In this document: positions 54,408 through 63,845 of the stretch, piece after piece | Position numbering within the stretch: position 1 is the first letter of the stretch | Layout: every line of letters starts with the position of its first letter | Source: CAVORB01 sp963736235 | GTDB lineage: Bacteria; Pseudomonadota; Gammaproteobacteria; Chromatiales; Chromatiaceae | Length of the DNA: 64,000 nucleotides | Assembly: GCA_963736235.1 (NCBI GenBank) | Contig: CAVTOR010000009.1 | Coordinates: forward strand, 32,190-96,189 | Direction: 5' to 3' | The notes under the pieces: model-generated | What the model saw: only the letters and a program-made list of their open reading frames with translations | Told to the model about the DNA's origin: nothing | The model's database searches: none | Position numbers and translations under genes: made by a program

Positions 54408-56531
54408 TTAGTCGTTTGTCCGGCGCCCGTTGATCTGGGCGAGCAGGTGCCGGGAGAGCAGGGTTAGTCCGATGATGAAGACCAGCGCCATGGCCACGAC
54501 CAGGAAATGCTTGAGCTCGGCGTCGTGCACCAGCGCCAGGATCCCCTCGGCGAAGACCGACATTGCGGCCACTCCGGGGATCATCCCGATCAGGGTGCCG
54601 AGGAGATAATCCCGGCGGCCGATGTGGGAGGCCCCGGCGAACAGATTGACCACCGTGAAGGGCGCTACCGGAATGATGCGGACCGCAACGATCGTGAGGA
54701 TCCCGCGCCGCGCGAGACGCTCGCTGAGACGGTGGATGCTGCCGCCGGAGAGGCGTTCCACCCCCGGGCGGCCGAGGTAGCTGCCGAGCTCATAGGTGGC
54801 GGTTGCCGCGAGCAGGGACCCCGCCAAGGCGTAGAGGCTGCCCAGGGCCGGTCCGTATACGAGCGCGGTGACCAGGATGAGCAGGGTGACCGGAACCGCG
54901 ATGAGGCTCCCCAGCACGAATCCGGCGGCGAGCAGCAGAGGGCCCCAAGTTCCGTGGAGAGCAGAGGTTACGGATTGGGCCATGGTCTGTGGTTGAAGCC
55001 AGGTTCCGAGATCGGTCCAGCGCCAGGCGGCCGCCAGCGCCAGCAGCACGAGCACCAGGCCCGTGCCCAGCCAGAGCCGGCGGCGCGCGTGGGGTATGGA
55101 ACGACGCCCGACGACCGCGTCGCTTACGTCGGAGACGCTCAGCGGCCGGTCCGGGTCGATCAGACGGTCGTCCGGGAGCTGCCGCTCCCATTCGGGATCG
55201 GCCTCGTTGGAGAGCGGCGCCAGGGTCCGTCCGTCCGAGCGCAGCGATTCGATCGCGGCGATCAAGCTCCCCTCGCGTTCCTCGGCAGCGGCCACGGATT
55301 CCGAGTCCACGCCGAGAAACATGCCGAGCAGCTGCCGGCGCAGGCCGGCGATTGCCGCCCGCTCGCCCTCGTCCCTGGCGGCGACGCACAGATCGCACTC
55401 GGTATCCAGTCCCATGGAGCGGTTGCTGAGGTTGGAAGAGCCGACCCGCAGCAGCTGATCGTCGATGATCATGAGCTTGGCGTGGACCATCAGGCAGCCG
55501 CTTTTCAGCTCCGGAACCGCGGGGTAGTAGACCCGTAGTCGGCCATGGCGGTCGGCCTCTCCCAGGGGGCGGAGCTGCCTCGCCCTCAGCACGTCCATGG
55601 TGTGCTGCTCCAGCCAACCGCCGGTCTCCCGTGGCAGCACGATGACGACCTCGGGGCCATGGCGTCGGCGCAGTCGCTTCCCCAGTGCCTCGCATATCGC
55701 CGAGGACGTCAGATACTGATTCTCGATGTAAATGAAGCGCTCGGCCGCCGCGATCATGTCGAGATAGAGCCGCTCTACCTCCCTCACCTCGGGCTGATCC
55801 TGGTAGGCAGGAAGGGTTCGGGCGATGGCGCAGTCGTGGTCCTGCAGCAGTGCGATCACTCCTTCCGGCCATGGATCCGATTCCATCGGCTCCACCGCCG
55901 CGAGCTCTTCGCCCGTGGCCAAAGCCCAACGGTCCAGGCACAAGGCATCCAGCGCGCGGGCGGCCTCCCGCTCCACCAGCATCTGGATGTCGTGAAAAGG
56001 TGGGTAGGGCTTGTCCTCGGCGTCCACCCGGCGGGGGTCTTCGGCGAGATGCTCGCTCGTGTCCCATCGCCATTTGCTGAGATCGAAGCCGCCGCAGAAG
56101 GCGATGCGCCCGTCGATCGTCACCACCTTCTGATGGTGGCTCGCGACCAGCGGATGATGGTCGTCCTGGGCGAAGCGCAGCCGTGGATGCTTGTCCCAGG
56201 GGGTGTCGCCAAAGAACAGGGGCTCGCGCTCCAGGGCGTAGATGGGCGCATAGCTCCAGAGCAGGATATAGATGTCGAGACGGGGGTTGCGCTCGAGCAA
56301 TGCCATCAGGAGATCGGCAAGCGTCGTGGGCATCCCGTCGCCGGGATCTTCGTCCAGGAGCTTCACCTGGCTGTGGATGTCCCAGGCGAGGATGAAGACG
56401 CGCCTTTGGGCCGCGATCAGGGCGTTGCGCACCGCGGCGAAGTAGGCTTCGCCATCCACGAGCACGGCCATACGCTTGCTTTGCGCGACCCGCCAGCAGT
56501 TGTTGCCCGACTTGAAGCTGAAATGTCGCAT
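54408..56531 (-). CDS. Phospholipase D / VTT-domain fusion protein
   Basis: A 707-residue protein. The N-terminal half has two PLD HKD motifs: H-Q-K at 133-135 with Asp140, and HAKLMIID near 349, followed by GSSN. The C-terminal part (about 500-707) is a multi-helix SNARE-associated/VTT (DedA-like) domain with the GSYLGRPGVERL and RIIPVAPFTVVNLFAGAS segments. PLD-VTT fusions are known; the PLD half could hydrolyse or transfer phospholipid headgroups while the VTT half may flip lipids. Membrane-bound, cytoplasmic PLD is likely, as there is no signal peptide. Confidence 0.87.
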   Translation of the reverse strand: MRHFSFKSGNNCWRVAQSKRMAVLVDGEAYFAAVRNALIAAQRRVFILAWDIHSQVKLLDEDPGDGMPTTLADLLMALLERNPRLDIYILLWSYAPIYALEREPLFFGDTPWDKHPRLRFAQDDHHPLVASHHQKVVTIDGRIAFCGGFDLSKWRWDTSEHLAEDPRRVDAEDKPYPPFHDIQMLVEREAARALDALCLDRWALATGEELAAVEPMESDPWPEGVIALLQDHDCAIARTLPAYQDQPEVREVERLYLDMIAAAERFIYIENQYLTSSAICEALGKRLRRRHGPEVVIVLPRETGGWLEQHTMDVLRARQLRPLGEADRHGRLRVYYPAVPELKSGCLMVHAKLMIIDDQLLRVGSSNLSNRSMGLDTECDLCVAARDEGERAAIAGLRRQLLGMFLGVDSESVAAAEEREGSLIAAIESLRSDGRTLAPLSNEADPEWERQLPDDRLIDPDRPLSVSDVSDAVVGRRSIPHARRRLWLGTGLVLVLLALAAAWRWTDLGTWLQPQTMAQSVTSALHGTWGPLLLAAGFVLGSLIAVPVTLLILVTALVYGPALGSLYALAGSLLAATATYELGSYLGRPGVERLSGGSIHRLSERLARRGILTIVAVRIIPVAPFTVVNLFAGASHIGRRDYLLGTLIGMIPGVAAMSVFAEGILALVHDAELKHFLVVAMALVFIIGLTLLSRHLLAQINGRRTND

Positions 56532-56620
56532 GAGGCGGTCGATCCGTTTCAGTAGACACCCGTTATTGGCCGTCCCGGCCAGATCAACCCGGCGTCAGAT
56601 GGCGGCATCCCTGCCGGCGT

Positions 56621-57907
56621 TCACCAGGACGCGGGCGCCCACCAGGCGATGCCCATCCCGGCCGCCGAGGCTGCCACCAAGGGTAGTCCAACCCGGAGAC
56701 CCATGGCGGGTCCGCCAATGAACGCCGAGGCGGCGGTCTTGACGAGCCCGTTGGTCGCGGCGGCGAGCACGATCGCCACGATGGCCGTGGCGGCCGCAAG
56801 CTCGTCCTGACTCATCCGTGCGACGGAGAGGGTGATGGCGTTCAGATCGGCGACGCCGGATATGGCGGCGAGCCAGAATATCCCTTTGTCTCCGAAGGAA
56901 TCCGCCAAGAAATTGCCAGCCAGCATCACCGCCGCCAGGAAGGCGCCGAAACGCAGCGCGCTTTTCAGTTCGAGCGGATTCTCGAGCCGAATGGAATTGC
57001 CGTCGTCCCCCGCACCGCGCCGCGCCCAGAGCCACAGGCTCGGGAGATAGACCAGCAGGGCCATCGCCGTCATGGGGGCGGCGAGATGACCGACGAGGGA
57101 CGGGTGAACAATCGCGGCGATCACCAGGATGCGCGGGAAAAGCGTGCCGTTGGCGATCAATACACCCGCGGCCAGCAGATTGACGTCGGTCCCCTTGCGC
57201 GCGGCGATCCGGGCCAGATGCAGGGTCAGCGCGGTGGAGGAGGCCAGCCCCGCGAACAGGCTGGTGGCAATAACCCCCTTGTTCGCGCCGGCAACCTTGA
57301 CCGCGAAGTAGCCGGCATAGGAGATCGAGGCGATGAGCACCACCATCCACCAGACCTCGTAGGGGTTCAGCGCCTTGCCGGGACCGAAGCCCCGGTCGGG
57401 CAGGATAGGGAGCATGACGACGGAGATGACGAGCAGCTTGAGGGTGGCGTGGAGCTCGTGCTCCTCAATACGCGCCACCCAGCCGTGCAATTGCGGTTTG
57501 AATCCCAGGAGCAGAACGGCCACTACCGCCGCCGCCCCCGCGGTCACCGCGTGCCCGATCGCAGCCAGGGCCCCGAGGGCGAAGGTGAGCACAGCGGCGA
57601 TCAGGCTGGTGATGCCCGCGTCTTCGGCGCCGCGGTGGTTCACCACATAGGCCGTTGTCATGATTGCGGCGAAGCCGAGGAAGGCGAAGGCATATCCGGG
57701 GGGATGGAGGATTTCAGCCAGCAGGCCGCTCGCCCCGCCCAGGAGGCCGATCAGGCCGAAGGTGCGCATTCCGGCGACCCGTTGACCCTCGTCCTCCTCC
57801 TGCAAGCCGTGCCAGCCCCGCTCCAGTCCGAAGAGCAGCCCGATCGCGAGCGCGCTTCCCAGGGAGAGCACGGCCTGGTCGTCGGTCAGAGCCGTGGCGG
57901 TATCCAT
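56621..57907 (-). CDS. MgtC/SapB-DUF4010 membrane protein
   Basis: A 428-residue protein with about 12 membrane segments. The N-terminal part is MgtC/SapB-like (ALAIGLLFGLERGW, GMRTFGLIGLLGG) and the rest is DUF4010. The function of DUF4010 is not established; Mg2+ links are by MgtC similarity only. It is followed by the PLD-VTT gene and preceded by a CaCA antiporter, all on the minus strand. The ATG at 57907 is preferred to a TTG 15 bases upstream. Confidence 0.83.
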   Translation of the reverse strand: MDTATALTDDQAVLSLGSALAIGLLFGLERGWHGLQEEDEGQRVAGMRTFGLIGLLGGASGLLAEILHPPGYAFAFLGFAAIMTTAYVVNHRGAEDAGITSLIAAVLTFALGALAAIGHAVTAGAAAVVAVLLLGFKPQLHGWVARIEEHELHATLKLLVISVVMLPILPDRGFGPGKALNPYEVWWMVVLIASISYAGYFAVKVAGANKGVIATSLFAGLASSTALTLHLARIAARKGTDVNLLAAGVLIANGTLFPRILVIAAIVHPSLVGHLAAPMTAMALLVYLPSLWLWARRGAGDDGNSIRLENPLELKSALRFGAFLAAVMLAGNFLADSFGDKGIFWLAAISGVADLNAITLSVARMSQDELAAATAIVAIVLAAATNGLVKTAASAFIGGPAMGLRVGLPLVAASAAGMGIAWWAPASW

Positions 57908-58003
57908 GTCTGGATTACGCAATACGCGTACCAGCTCCGATGCCCGGCGGCGGAAGGAAGCCCGCAGCTGGACTGGTGCACAACCACCGATTGCAGGGCC
58001 ATT

Positions 58004-59032
58004 TCAACCAACCACGAACAGCAGTGTGAAGGCACCAACATAGAAGGCGAGCACCAGGAAGCTTTCGAGTCCGATGTTGGCGATGCCGTGCTTTTCCCGG
58101 TAAACGAGACCCATCAGGAGAATCGCCGTGAGCGTGCTGGCGAGCGCCAACAGGAACCCCTGCTCAGGGCTCGCGGCGGCGAAGATCGATCCATCCCGAT
58201 AGGCCAAATCGGAAAAGGCTACGATCAGAGCATCGAATGCATTGCCGCCGAGAATATCGCCCACGGCGAGGGTCAGCGCCCCCATGCGGACCGCCGCCAA
58301 GGCGGTGACGAGCTCCGGAAGGGAGCCGGTGAGCCCCGTGAGCACGCCGCCCACCAGGGTCTCCGACAAGCCCGTGTGGCTCGTGATCGGAACCGCCGTG
58401 ATCGCCAGCAGCCATCCGCCGACGGCCGTGATCGCGGCCGACAGGGCGAAGCGTAGCCACAGGACCGAGACGGCTGGGCCGCGCTTGCCGTGGTCGGATT
58501 CCGTCGTTCGCGTTTCCACGGTTCTCCGCGGCAACCACATCGGCTTGTTATGGGTGTGGGATACCATGCGCAGGCCCTGAATATAAGCGGCGGCCATCAG
58601 GATCGACACCGGGTGGATGCCGCCCACGGCGATCTGGGGAAGGGCGAGGCCCAGCTGTGGCAGCGTCAGCATCACGAGCACGAAGGCCGCCAGCATCAGG
58701 TTTTCGGCCGAGGCCGCCGCATGCTCGAGGTTGGCGCGCCGATAGGTGATATCGGCCAGGGCGAGGAAGGCGGTTTGTCCCGCGACGCTGCCGATGGCGT
58801 TGCTGATGGCGAGGTCCGCGTGTCCCGAAGCCGCCGCGGTTGTCGAGGTGGCGATTTCCGGAAGCGACGTGAAGGCGCCCAGGAACAGGGCGCCCATCAC
58901 CGCTTCTCCCAGTCCGGTGCGTTCGGCGAGCTGAGCCGCTACCCGCGTCATGAACACACCGAAGACGAGGATCAGGACGGTGGCGAGCGCGAAAAGTAAC
59001 AGGCTGGTCGTTAACGAGAGATTAGTTGTCAC
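58004..59032 (-). CDS. CaCA-family sodium/calcium exchanger-like protein
   Basis: A 342-residue protein of about 10 membrane helices with the two inverted alpha repeats of the CaCA family: GAFTSLPEIATS (near residue 52) and GLTGSLPELVTA (near residue 235). The acidic residues in both are present, so cation exchange should work. A 25-residue polar loop (about 165-190) separates the halves. The start is GTG. Together with the downstream MgtC-like protein it forms a small ion-handling block. Confidence 0.88.
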   Translation of the reverse strand: MTTNLSLTTSLLLFALATVLILVFGVFMTRVAAQLAERTGLGEAVMGALFLGAFTSLPEIATSTTAAASGHADLAISNAIGSVAGQTAFLALADITYRRANLEHAAASAENLMLAAFVLVMLTLPQLGLALPQIAVGGIHPVSILMAAAYIQGLRMVSHTHNKPMWLPRRTVETRTTESDHGKRGPAVSVLWLRFALSAAITAVGGWLLAITAVPITSHTGLSETLVGGVLTGLTGSLPELVTALAAVRMGALTLAVGDILGGNAFDALIVAFSDLAYRDGSIFAAASPEQGFLLALASTLTAILLMGLVYREKHGIANIGLESFLVLAFYVGAFTLLFVVG

Positions 59033-59127
59033 TATATTGCCTTGTGTCCTGCGCGCCTTTGCGGTTCCAGCTGCGGCTCCGGGCTTAGTCCCTCACCTCC
59101 AAAATCTTGAACAAAACGGCAAGAAGT

Positions 59128-60453
59128 TCAAAGCGCATTTCTCACCAGGGTAGGCTGGACGAAGTATTCGCGGATGAGCAAGGCGGTGACAAGAACACGG
59201 CGAGCGAGGGTGGTGAGGTCGTACTTGCAGGTGTGGGCCACCTTCTTGATCAGGCCATGGGTGCGCAGACGCTTCGAGATGTAGGAGGAGCGCCCTGGAG
59301 TGAGGCCTTGGATGTGGGCGCGCAGATCCGCTGCACGCAAGCCGCAGATTGCCCACTGAGCGCACCCGAGGGTGAGGAAAAGTCGGTAGTCGAGGTTGAG
59401 AAACAGGTTGAAGCCGCGGCAGGATCGACCCTTGGTCCTCGCCGCTGCCGCCATCTTGGCGATCGTCTTGTGGCCGGCGTCGGGATGGTCGCGACAGGCC
59501 ATGAAGGCGAGGTAACGCCCGTTGGCGGCGCGCATGATCCGGGGCGGGTCCTTGCGGCTGTAGATGCTCTTGCGTAGCGGGGCGAGCTTGAAGAGGCGCT
59601 CGCCGTTGCGCTGTTCCACGTAACGGTGGTGCTTGAAGAAGGAGCGATCGTTGAGCGTGCACTCGCGGCGGGCGATGAGGGCGAACTTGTCGTAGAGCTT
59701 GATGCTGGCCGGACCCATCGCGTGGCGGATGCCGGTGCCCTGGAAGCGGGTGGAGAAGTCGTTGCCGACCTCGTCGTGGTAGGCACTGGTGAGCTTGCGC
59801 CCGCGGAAGGTGGCGACATGCTCGGCCTTGATGAGGTGCGCGGCGGTGCGCACGATGACCTCGTAGAGGGGCTGGAACTCGCCTTGGCGGCGAAAGACCA
59901 CGTCGGTGGCGTACTCCACCTGCATGAAGCGCCAGTGGTAGCCCGAGCGGAAGTGGTGCAGAAGCGGACAGAAGCGTTGCGCCCAACCCGCGAGGCGCTC
60001 ATGGAGATGGGTGCGCTGAAGTAGAAGTAGTCATGCCGGCATTTCCTGGAGGTCGGCTTGAGGAAGGTGCGATGGGTCGCCTTGTCATGCCACGGTCGGG
60101 AAGACGGGCAGGCCGCCATGGCCGAGAAGAGTTGCACCAGCCCGGGGTGATCGCCGCGCGCGGCGAGGATCGACTGGACCCGGTCCTCTTTGCGGAACGC
60201 CTTGAGCTTGCGGATGAACTCGATCTGCAATCTCGCCTCGGCGGCGATCCGCTCGGTGTTCTTACGCGGACTCCTCGCGCAAGGGCTCGGCCCAGCGAGG
60301 AAAGTCGAACCACCCAACCTGGTGGTCATCGAGGAAAACGGCCATCGCCCTGGGTTGGCAGAGGTCGGGCAAGGTGGCGGTGACCACGACCCGGTCGAAG
60401 CACGAGCGTGTGTCGCTGATGCTGGCTTGGTGGCGCGCGACAAACGGATTCAT
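59128..60453 (-). pseudogene. Decayed member of an uncharacterised C-terminal winged-helix family
   Basis: Three pieces in different frames belong to one gene: MNPFVARHQASISDTRSCFD to about 60262, then RKNTERIAAEARLQIEFIRK to HDYFYFS near 60020, then a piece with MQVEYATDVVFRRQ, KLYDKFALIARRE, and AANGRYLAF. The C-terminus (SSYISKRLRTHGLIKKVAHT) looks like a winged helix. I remember a large family of this type in proteobacteria with no known function, often repeated in genomes. Relative to my memory of it, a segment between the YFYF and MQVEY blocks is missing. Two frame changes and the loss make it inactive. Confidence 0.55.
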
Positions 60454-60778
60454 CGCCGGTGCCTCTAGCATTCGGGATCTACCCGTAACGATAGACGCTC
60501 AGCCCTGTTTGGTTCCGGCTAGGCCGGGTTGGGGGCAGTTCTTGCTCATGTCTATCGCTCCAGTTTCGTAGTTGGCATGCTGGCAGCGGCGGTGGTAACT
60601 CCTTGCCATTTCCGACAACGCTCCGGATTCGCCGTCGCGTCAATCGGGGCGATAGGCGGCGTCCCATAAGGTTTCGGCCAGCTGAGAACGCACTCCTGGC
60701 CGGCTGCTATGTCTTTACGGCACACAGCGCGGGGCAACGGGAGTAGATTTGCAGGTGAAAAGGGGAGGCGTGGCGCGG
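60454..60778. other. Gap with only doubtful small frames
   Basis: About 320 bases. One minus-strand frame (60552-60737, 61 codons, three Cys) has no good ribosome-binding site and is not called. Nothing else was seen. Confidence 0.35.
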
Positions 60779-60988
60779 TCAGCCGATCCAGCTACCGCCG
60801 TAGTATTCCTGGCCAGACTCGTTGAGAAGGTAGTGGCGGGGGCTGCCGCAGTCGTTGGCAAGCGCGCAAGCGCCCAGCGCGGAGTGGAGTTGCCGAAATT
60901 GCTCTACCTGAGTCTGCCGATAGAACGACCTGATTCCCGATGATAGCTGGTCAAGAGCGAACTTTTCGGACTTCATGAGGCGGTACAT
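60779..60988 (-). CDS. Small 69-residue hypothetical protein
   Basis: A 69-residue protein starting MYRLMKSEKFALDQL, with an AGGAG ribosome-binding site 7 bases before the ATG. It is soluble, with two cysteines near residues 43 and 50 (ACALANDCGSP) and an aromatic end (EYYGGSWIG). No family recognised. It is probably real because of the ribosome-binding site and natural composition. Confidence 0.6.
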   Translation of the reverse strand: MYRLMKSEKFALDQLSSGIRSFYRQTQVEQFRQLHSALGACALANDCGSPRHYLLNESGQEYYGGSWIG

Positions 60989-61148
60989 CGACAACTCCTT
61001 ATCGTGAGGGAGGCAGCGGACTCCGTTGCTACGGACGGAAAAACACATTTACGCAGTTATGGCCCGCGATGCATCTGTTTGCCGTTTTCTGCTTTGCGCT
61101 CGAGATCGGATGCCCTTTCAGGGCCGCCAGTCATGGGCTGAGATGAGA

Positions 61149-61280
61149 TTAGGAACCCTTGACAATCAAGGGGGCGTAATCTCCAGCATGCTTCTTCGCT
61201 CGCTTGGCCACCTTTTTTTCCTTCGGAGTCAGTGTGGGTTGTTTCTTTGCTTCCCGGTTGGATCTCTGGAGCTTGGACAT
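61149..61280 (-). CDS. Small basic 43-residue protein
   Basis: The frame encodes 43 residues: MSKLQRSNREAKKQPTLTPK, then a lysine-rich helix (EKKVAKRAKKHAGDY) and a short hydrophobic end. An AGGA site lies 11 bases upstream. Very basic small proteins of this kind occur in beta- and gammaproteobacteria; nucleic-acid binding is possible but not shown. Confidence 0.6.
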   Translation of the reverse strand: MSKLQRSNREAKKQPTLTPKEKKVAKRAKKHAGDYAPLIVKGS

Positions 61281-61323
61281 AGTCTCTTGTTCCTAGCCAA
61301 ATGATGTCTCAGCGAGGCGATTA

Positions 61324-61475
61324 GGGAAACGTTGATCAATTCAGCGCTTCCCACGGCACATGGATGTGGCGCCATTTTCAAGCGCGTAAGCGATTGAAAA
61401 TGAGCCCATCCAAAGAACCGCGCTTCTTGGGTGGCGTGCTGATTTTGGCCAGGATGGCCAATGATCTGCGTCTCC
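61324..61475 (+). repeat. Dispersed hairpin repeat, copy D (long form)
   Basis: Same order of hairpins as copy C. The first stem reads GGGAA...TTCCC here instead of GGAAT...ATTCC, a paired change. The middle hairpin is TTTTCAAGCGC-GTAA-GCGATTGAAAA, also paired, against AAGCGC/GCGCTT in copy C. It ends with TTGGCCA-GGA-TGGCCAA. It lies 43 bases upstream of the 43-residue gene's start and about 98 bases from the transposase stop. Confidence 0.75.
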
Positions 61476-61572
61476 CTAGCCGACCCCGTAACTCACTACC
61501 TGAGTCAGGTATTCCCACCATACGCTCTCTGAACACGATAACAAGGGATATTCCCAGCACGGCGAATCCGTT

Positions 61573-63458
61573 CTAGCCCGCCTGAGCTTGGAGGGACGGC
61601 GAACGGTGCCGGGAGTTGTCGGTCATGCGCAGGTAGTCGAAGACCAGGCGGACATTGCGCGCCAGGCGCTGGATGGTCGCGGCGACGGTATCGCGGGACT
61701 TGGACCTGATGGCACCGGTGGCGAAGCGGCGTAGGGCGGTAATGTTCTCGGGACCGTGTCCGGTGCGGATGGTGCGGCGATCCTCGTCCCAGTTCCAGTC
61801 GAGGATGTAGTGGCAGCCGTTCTCGACGGTCCAGTGGCCGCGGTTGAAGGCCAGGATGGCCGCGGCGCTGGCGGTTGTCGGGGAATGGCTGGTGATGCCG
61901 TAGACGGTTTCGGTCGAGCTCTGGCCGGTGGTCTTCTCGATGGTGGGGCGGGCGATGACGAAGACTTGGCCGACACCGGGGAAGTCGAGGTAGTCGTTGA
62001 GGGCGGTGCTGGTCCAAATGCAGCGCTGCTCGATGCGGCCATGGGCCAGGGTGAGCGGCTCGGTGAAGTCGGGTGTGCCGCGGCCCTGGAAGATTAGGCG
62101 GATGTCTTCGCGCAAGATCGGCTGATTGCCTTTGACGGTGAAGACGTAGTCGGCGTTGCGCTCGATGAGGTATTGGGCGAGCTTGCGTTGGGTCAGCAGG
62201 GCGTCGGCGGTGATGGTCTTGCCAGCGATATCGATGGGTTCCAGCAGCGGGATGACCATCCCGATCTCGTTGGTTTGCTTGACCTCGTCGCTGCCGCCTA
62301 CGGGCAGGGAGCCGACTTTTTTTGAGTGTGGCAGGTCTGGCTCTGGTGGCCGACGACGCCGAGGATGTGGGTCTGGCGATCTTCGGCATCGATGGCATTG
62401 CACATCGTCTTGCCGTCGATGGCCAGCCCTTCGTCGGTCGCCGCCCGCTGGGTGTTCCAGCGTTGTAGGGCGCTGTCTAAGGCATCCGGGTCAACGCGGG
62501 TGAGCACCTCGCGGATGACGGTACGACTGGGTACCGCGTAGCGACGGTTGCGGTAGCAACAGCGAAAGCGCGCCCGCGCCTTCTGGCCAAGGTCTTGGGC
62601 CCACAGGCTGATGGCTTTGTAGCCGCGCATGCCGCACAGGGTGGCACCCGCGGCGATGGCCAGCACCGCGGGCAGGGGATGGAGGCGTCCCTGGCTGCGG
62701 CGGGGATCGGGGATGTCGGCAAAGAAGTCGGGCAGAGAGAGCATCTGTTCGGCGCTCAACATGATGTTCGGGGCTCCGTGACGATACTGGGGGTCGAGTA
62801 CGGGAGACGACAGGCAGGCCTGGGCTTGGGCGTGCAGAGGGCGGACAAAGACGCGTTTGGCGGCGCTCGGCGCGGCGCTGTAGCCCGTGCGAGTTCGGCG
62901 AAAACCGCGGGTATCACCCACATAGCACCAGTTGGCGGCGCGGTAGATCGTGCCGTGGAAACGCCGCGGATCGACAAAGGTCTCCAGCAACAGCAGCGGG
63001 TAACCGAAGCGCTCCCGCCAATCGCTGGCCAGACGGCGTTCGCTCAAGGCCAGCACCCGCGAAGCGAGGTTCGCGACGTGGTACTCGGGCAGGATCAGAA
63101 ACCGGCTGTTGTTGGCGACCAAGTGCAGGCGGTCGTATTGGTGGCGGAAATCCCAGCCGATCCAGACGTCGCGCGCCGCGCACTTCCAGGCCGCCGCGGA
63201 GAAGTTCAGCAGGGCCAGCCACTGCCCGTTCCAGGTGGCGACATACCACAGGGTGTGGCCGATCTTCGGCAACGCCCCGAGGTAGTGATAGGCCCCCATC
63301 AGGGCCTGGAAGCGTCCCTCTTCATGCGCAGCAACGGGTTGTAGGACAATCTCTCGCAGGTTCAAGCGCCGGGCCTCGGACAACGGGATGTCGACTGGCG
63401 TTATACCTGCCTGGCAGGGCGTTGTCCAGAATCGAGGCCAACTCCTTGTTGCGACCAA
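61573..63458 (-). pseudogene. ISAs1-family transposase with N-terminal DUF4338 domain (frameshifted)
   Basis: Residues about 14-180 form a DUF4338/DruA-like domain (LMGAYHYLGALPKIG, NSRFLILPEYHVANLASRVL, LLLETFVDPRRFHGTIYRAA). Then comes an ISAs1 transposase: the associated domain (LPDFFADIPDPRRSQGR), AIDGKTM with the first catalytic Asp, ITADALLTQRKLAQY, and RGHWTVENGCHYILDW with the last acid. The frame changes at the A7 run near 62317-62323, between HTQKK and VGSLPV. The sequence there is A AAA AAG in frame, a classic -1 slip site, so a product by frameshifting is possible, but a one-base loss in the A-run is simpler. Confidence 0.8.
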
Positions 63459-63845
63459 TAATCTCGGCTAGGGCAGCTTCGCCCTGATATTCCCAGTAGA
63501 GGAACTGGATCGCCCCGAAGGTGGCGCAACGGCACTATTTCAGCCGGCAGGGCGGAAGCGATGGTATCGCGCAAGGTTGGAGCGCGTTCGCCGGGAACAT
63601 TCTGACGGGCCCGCCTCTCCGCGTGTCGCTGGCAAAGGCACTTCGTTTGTGGGTTCCGTCGTGACCGGGTGTATGATCGAAAGAGATACCAGAGCGGACA
63701 CGCCGTCCCGATCGCTTCGCCTCTGCCCCGGGTTTGGCACCGGAACCTCCGGACAAACCTGCGCTTCGCGCTTCGACCATCGTCACCGTCGTGTCCTGTC
63801 AGGTGGCGAAACTGCATCCGTTCGCCGAGCCATCCGGAGGATTGC
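63459..63845. other. Gap with no clear gene
   Basis: About 390 bases. Just above the transposase a minus-strand reading shows CATFGAIQFLYWEYQGEAAL and a following IIGRNKELASIL stretch, which looks protein-like but is cut off by stops; it may be decayed coding sequence of the same element. Nothing else was seen. Confidence 0.35.

Noticed and set aside
54790..56559. Minus-strand alternative frame of 589 codons over the PLD-VTT gene
   Set aside because: Arg/Gly/Pro-rich out-of-frame translation; the HKD motifs are in the other frame.
60552..60737. Cys-containing 61-codon minus-strand frame
   Set aside because: No ribosome-binding site and no recognisable family; kept only as a note in the gap entry.
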